Source: Spirochaetaceae bacterium (GTDB taxonomy: Bacteria; Spirochaetota; Spirochaetia; SZUA-6; DRHE01). Taken from it: 64,000 nt of DNA. Below, one piece after another: positions 61,831 through 64,000 of the stretch. Position 1 is the stretch's first letter, and each line of letters starts with the position of its first letter. Position numbers and translations under genes: made by a program. The stretch is taken from positions 2,174,992 through 2,238,991 of the forward strand of contig CP070696.1 of NCBI GenBank assembly GCA_020353535.1. Direction: 5' to 3'. The notes below the pieces were generated by a model. It worked only from the letters and a program-made list of their open reading frames with translations, was not told the origin of the DNA and searched no databases.

Positions 61831-62886
61831 CTAAGCCTTCCAGTTCTCCGGCCTGAGCGAGCGCACGGCCGCACCCGCCTGCCACATCTCGGATTCCCGG
61901 ATCTCCTTCAGCTCCGCATCGAGTTTCTCCTGATAATCCGGCGCACTGTTGGCCTTGATTACGATGGCCGTCTCCGTACCGTCCTTAACGGATTGGTACA
62001 GCTTCTTGAAAACCGGGAGCACGGCTTCTTTGAAGCGCGGTTTCCAGTCCAGCGCACCCCGTTGGGCTGTGGTGCTGCAGTTGGCGTACATCCAGTCCAT
62101 GCCGTTCTCCGCCACCAGCCTGATCAGGCTCTGAGTCAACTCTTCCACGGTCTCATTGAAGGCCTCGCTGGGGGTATGTCCGTTTTCGCGGAGCACGTCG
62201 TATTGGGCCTCCATCACTCCGGCCAACGCGCCCATGAGCACGCCTCGCTCTCCGGTCAGATCACTGTACACCTCTCCCTCGAAGGTCGTGGGAAAGAGGT
62301 ATCCGGAGCCGATGGCGATGCCAACGGCCAGGGTACGCTCTTTCGCTCGGCCAGTGGCATCCTGGAATACGGCGTAGCTGGAGTTGATCCCGCTTCCGGC
62401 CAGGTAATTGGCGCGCACGCTGGCACCGGAACCCTTGGGCGCCACGAGGATCACGTCTATATTGTCCGGCGGGATGATGCCGGTCTGTTCTTTGTACACA
62501 ATAGAGAAACCGTGGGAAAAGTAGAGGGCATCCCCTTCCTTGAGACAGGGCTTCAGTATGGGCCACACGATTTTCTGACCCGCATCCGAGATGAGGTACT
62601 GGATGATGGTTCCCTTGCTGGCCGCTTCGTCGATATCGAAGAGCGTCTTGCCGGGAACCCAGCCGTCCTTGACCGCCTTGTCCCACTCCCTCTTGAACTT
62701 GGGCGACTGGCCGATGATCACGTTGAAGCCGTTGTCACGCATGTTCAGTGACTGAGCCGGACCCTGCACCCCGTAGCCAATTACCGCGATGACCTCGTCC
62801 TTAAGGATCTCCCGGGCTTTCTCCAGGGGGAACTCCTCCCTCATCACGATATCTTCTTCCGTACCGCCAAAGTTGATCTTTGCCAT
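61831..62886 (-). CDS. ilvC: Ketol-acid reductoisomerase
   Basis: The start at ATG 62884-62886 (MAKINFGGTEEDIVMREEFP) has GGGAGAAAG upstream; the longer frame from 62994 is not supported. The 351-residue protein has the NAD(P) site VIGYGVQGPAQSLNMRDNGF, VAPKGSGASVR, ERTLAVGIAIGSGYLFPTTF and EVYSDLTGERGVLMG (metal-binding acids), and ends near the tail ESEMWQAGAAVRSLRP. It isomerises and reduces acetolactate or acetohydroxybutyrate. The sequence resembles the KARI branch found in Bacteroidetes and plants more than the class I Gram-positive form. Confidence 0.97.
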   Translation of the reverse strand: MAKINFGGTEEDIVMREEFPLEKAREILKDEVIAVIGYGVQGPAQSLNMRDNGFNVIIGQSPKFKREWDKAVKDGWVPGKTLFDIDEAASKGTIIQYLISDAGQKIVWPILKPCLKEGDALYFSHGFSIVYKEQTGIIPPDNIDVILVAPKGSGASVRANYLAGSGINSSYAVFQDATGRAKERTLAVGIAIGSGYLFPTTFEGEVYSDLTGERGVLMGALAGVMEAQYDVLRENGHTPSEAFNETVEELTQSLIRLVAENGMDWMYANCSTTAQRGALDWKPRFKEAVLPVFKKLYQSVKDGTETAIVIKANSAPDYQEKLDAELKEIRESEMWQAGAAVRSLRPENWKA

Positions 62887-62995
62887 CAATCTTTCTCCCA
62901 TATTCATTAAGATTTGAAGTCTCGTATTATGGCATATATCCTCGGCTTTGCCCATAACGATGAGCTGTTCAGGCCCCGGACCCGAAGCGCGCAAT

Positions 62996-64000
62996 CTACA
63001 ACATTTGATAGATCAATTGAGCGGCTTGCGCGGCGCCATCGCTGCAAATCGTTCTGCAGGTCACTTTTTGCCCCAAATTGGACACGACCAAGTCGGCCAA
63101 AATCTCTGGAGTCGTTTCTGAGAGATTTCTCTTTATCCCTGCACCGTATCTTTCCAGGGTGGCCGCCACCTTTTCCTGTTCGCTGTGGCCTTCGATAGGA
63201 AAGTAGATAAAGGGTCGCCTCAGAGCAGCCAATTCGCAGGTGGATGAGAGCCCGCACTGAACCACTGCCAGGTCGCAGGCGGCATAGTGCTTGTAAAGGT
63301 CGGGAACAAAACCGAGCACCACGATGTCCGGATGAGCGGCGATGGAATCTCTGTCCAAACGAGGACCGGCGATGAGAACCATGCGCAATGCGGGCACCCT
63401 TTCTTTGATCAGCAGGTAGCTCTCACTACAAAGTTCCAGCAATGCTCTGCCGATCGATGTTCCGCCAATAGAGCAAACGACCAACGGTTCCTCCCCATAC
63501 CCCAATACTTCTTTTACTTTTCGCTGATCTCGATAGTCTTCAGGATCGAAGCGAACGATGTAGCCGATGAAATGATAATGCCGTTGAGCGTGCGCCCTTC
63601 GGTTGGGAAGCAAAAATCCGAAACGGTTGTCCGGAATATCCTCCGGCTCACCAATGAACAATGCCTGTCTGTCGCTGTCCTTGAGAAAGGTGCGGTCCAG
63701 GGACCAGACCAGATTGAGGAGGTACCTGCCGATTTTTACACCAATTCTGCGGGAGGCCGCTTCCAAACCCAGAAAATCGTAGATAATCACAAAGGGTATA
63801 TCTATCCAGATCAGCCGAAAGATGAGGGCTATTACGATCTCGTAGGTCTCGTTTCCAATAACGAGATCGAATTGACCGCTTCTTATGGCTTTGTGTACCA
63901 GTTTTACATTTCGCATCCAACCGCGTCGGGAGCGAAACACATAATTAACCAGATTCAGTTTTGATCCGACTGAGGTGCTTTCGGCAAAGGCACTGTAGGA
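62996..64000 (-). CDS. MurG-like glycosyltransferase, truncated at the right window edge
   Basis: The frame has no stop up to the last base of the window, and the codons beyond the apparent GTG at 63940 (AESTSVGSKLNLVNYV) look like genuine protein, so the start lies outside. The visible 334 residues end in a GT28-type C-terminal domain: VVCSIGGTSIGRALLELC, IVVLGFVPDLYKHYAACDLAVVQCGLSSTCELAALR and IEGHSEQEKVAATLERYGAG. Such enzymes transfer UDP-linked sugars to lipids or polymers. It is upstream of ilvC in the same direction, 109 bases away. Confidence 0.85.
   Translation of the reverse strand, partial: SYSAFAESTSVGSKLNLVNYVFRSRRGWMRNVKLVHKAIRSGQFDLVIGNETYEIVIALIFRLIWIDIPFVIIYDFLGLEAASRRIGVKIGRYLLNLVWSLDRTFLKDSDRQALFIGEPEDIPDNRFGFLLPNRRAHAQRHYHFIGYIVRFDPEDYRDQRKVKEVLGYGEEPLVVCSIGGTSIGRALLELCSESYLLIKERVPALRMVLIAGPRLDRDSIAAHPDIVVLGFVPDLYKHYAACDLAVVQCGLSSTCELAALRRPFIYFPIEGHSEQEKVAATLERYGAGIKRNLSETTPEILADLVVSNLGQKVTCRTICSDGAAQAAQLIYQML

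Noticed and set aside
63287..63964. Plus-strand frame of 225 codons near the right edge
   Set aside because: It lies opposite the glycosyltransferase, whose GT28-type motifs are clear.

Overview
The window looks like a chromosome segment of a free-living, carbohydrate-using bacterium, most likely a spirochaete. This is inferred from the gene content: a sugar-phosphate-type microcompartment, a large trehalose enzyme cluster, a PocR/AraC-regulated sugar locus and several uroporphyrinogen-decarboxylase-like proteins. No ribosomal or other decisive marker gene is present. Genes are tightly packed, with many ATGA-type stop/start overlaps. No gene-free stretch reaches 300 bases. I see no rRNA, tRNA, CRISPR array, insertion sequence or prophage.

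Layout. (1) 1-5270, minus strand: a bacterial microcompartment (BMC) operon encoding two BMC-H hexamer proteins, a single-ring and a stacked-ring BMC-T trimer protein, four BMC-P pentamer proteins, a CoA-acylating aldehyde dehydrogenase, a RpiB-like sugar-phosphate isomerase, and the first codons of a further gene cut by the left edge. The set matches sugar-phosphate-utilising (DeoC/RpiB) compartments. A divergent DeoR-family regulator follows (5492-6262). The AT-rich gap between them carries an exact 14-bp inverted repeat that is a good operator candidate. (2) 6323-19879, plus strand: a five-gene trehalose and alpha-glucan operon: OtsA-OtsB fusion, a 1189-residue GH13 protein, TreS-maltokinase fusion, a HAD phosphatase, and a beta-phosphoglucomutase/GH65 phosphorylase fusion. 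(3) 19854-24888, minus: metG, a secreted transglutaminase-like protein and a FemAB-like acyltransferase. (4) 25160-27607, minus: a putative outer-membrane protein and a putative lipoprotein, flanked on both sides by copies of a GC-rich repeat. (5) 27860-33293: two URO-D-family proteins, a GNAT acetyltransferase, an M20 peptidase and a NagB-like protein with altered catalytic residues. (6) 33371-43293, plus: an AraC/PocR regulator, a ribose-type sugar ABC transporter, three short-chain dehydrogenases, a cyclase-family protein and a Gfo/Idh/MocA oxidoreductase, probably one catabolic locus of unknown substrate. (7) 43502-48831: hflKC with its own promoter and a strong terminator, then an aldose epimerase/MFS pair and a periplasmic sugar dehydrogenase. 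(8) 49046-57274: a cyclophilin-fold protein and a solitary DNA adenine methyltransferase (minus), and a MoxR-DUF58-transglutaminase-beta-propeller operon (plus). (9) 57318-64000: a third URO-D protein, a two-domain ABC ATPase, and minus-strand ilvD, ilvC and a glycosyltransferase cut by the right edge.

Points that stand out are the compact BMC locus with its candidate operator; the trehalose operon with three fusion enzymes; residue changes in RpiB, NagB-like, cyclase-like and one URO-D protein; interlocked divergent promoters at 51368-51399; and several genes whose -10 box lies only 6-10 bases before the start codon, which suggests leaderless mRNAs.
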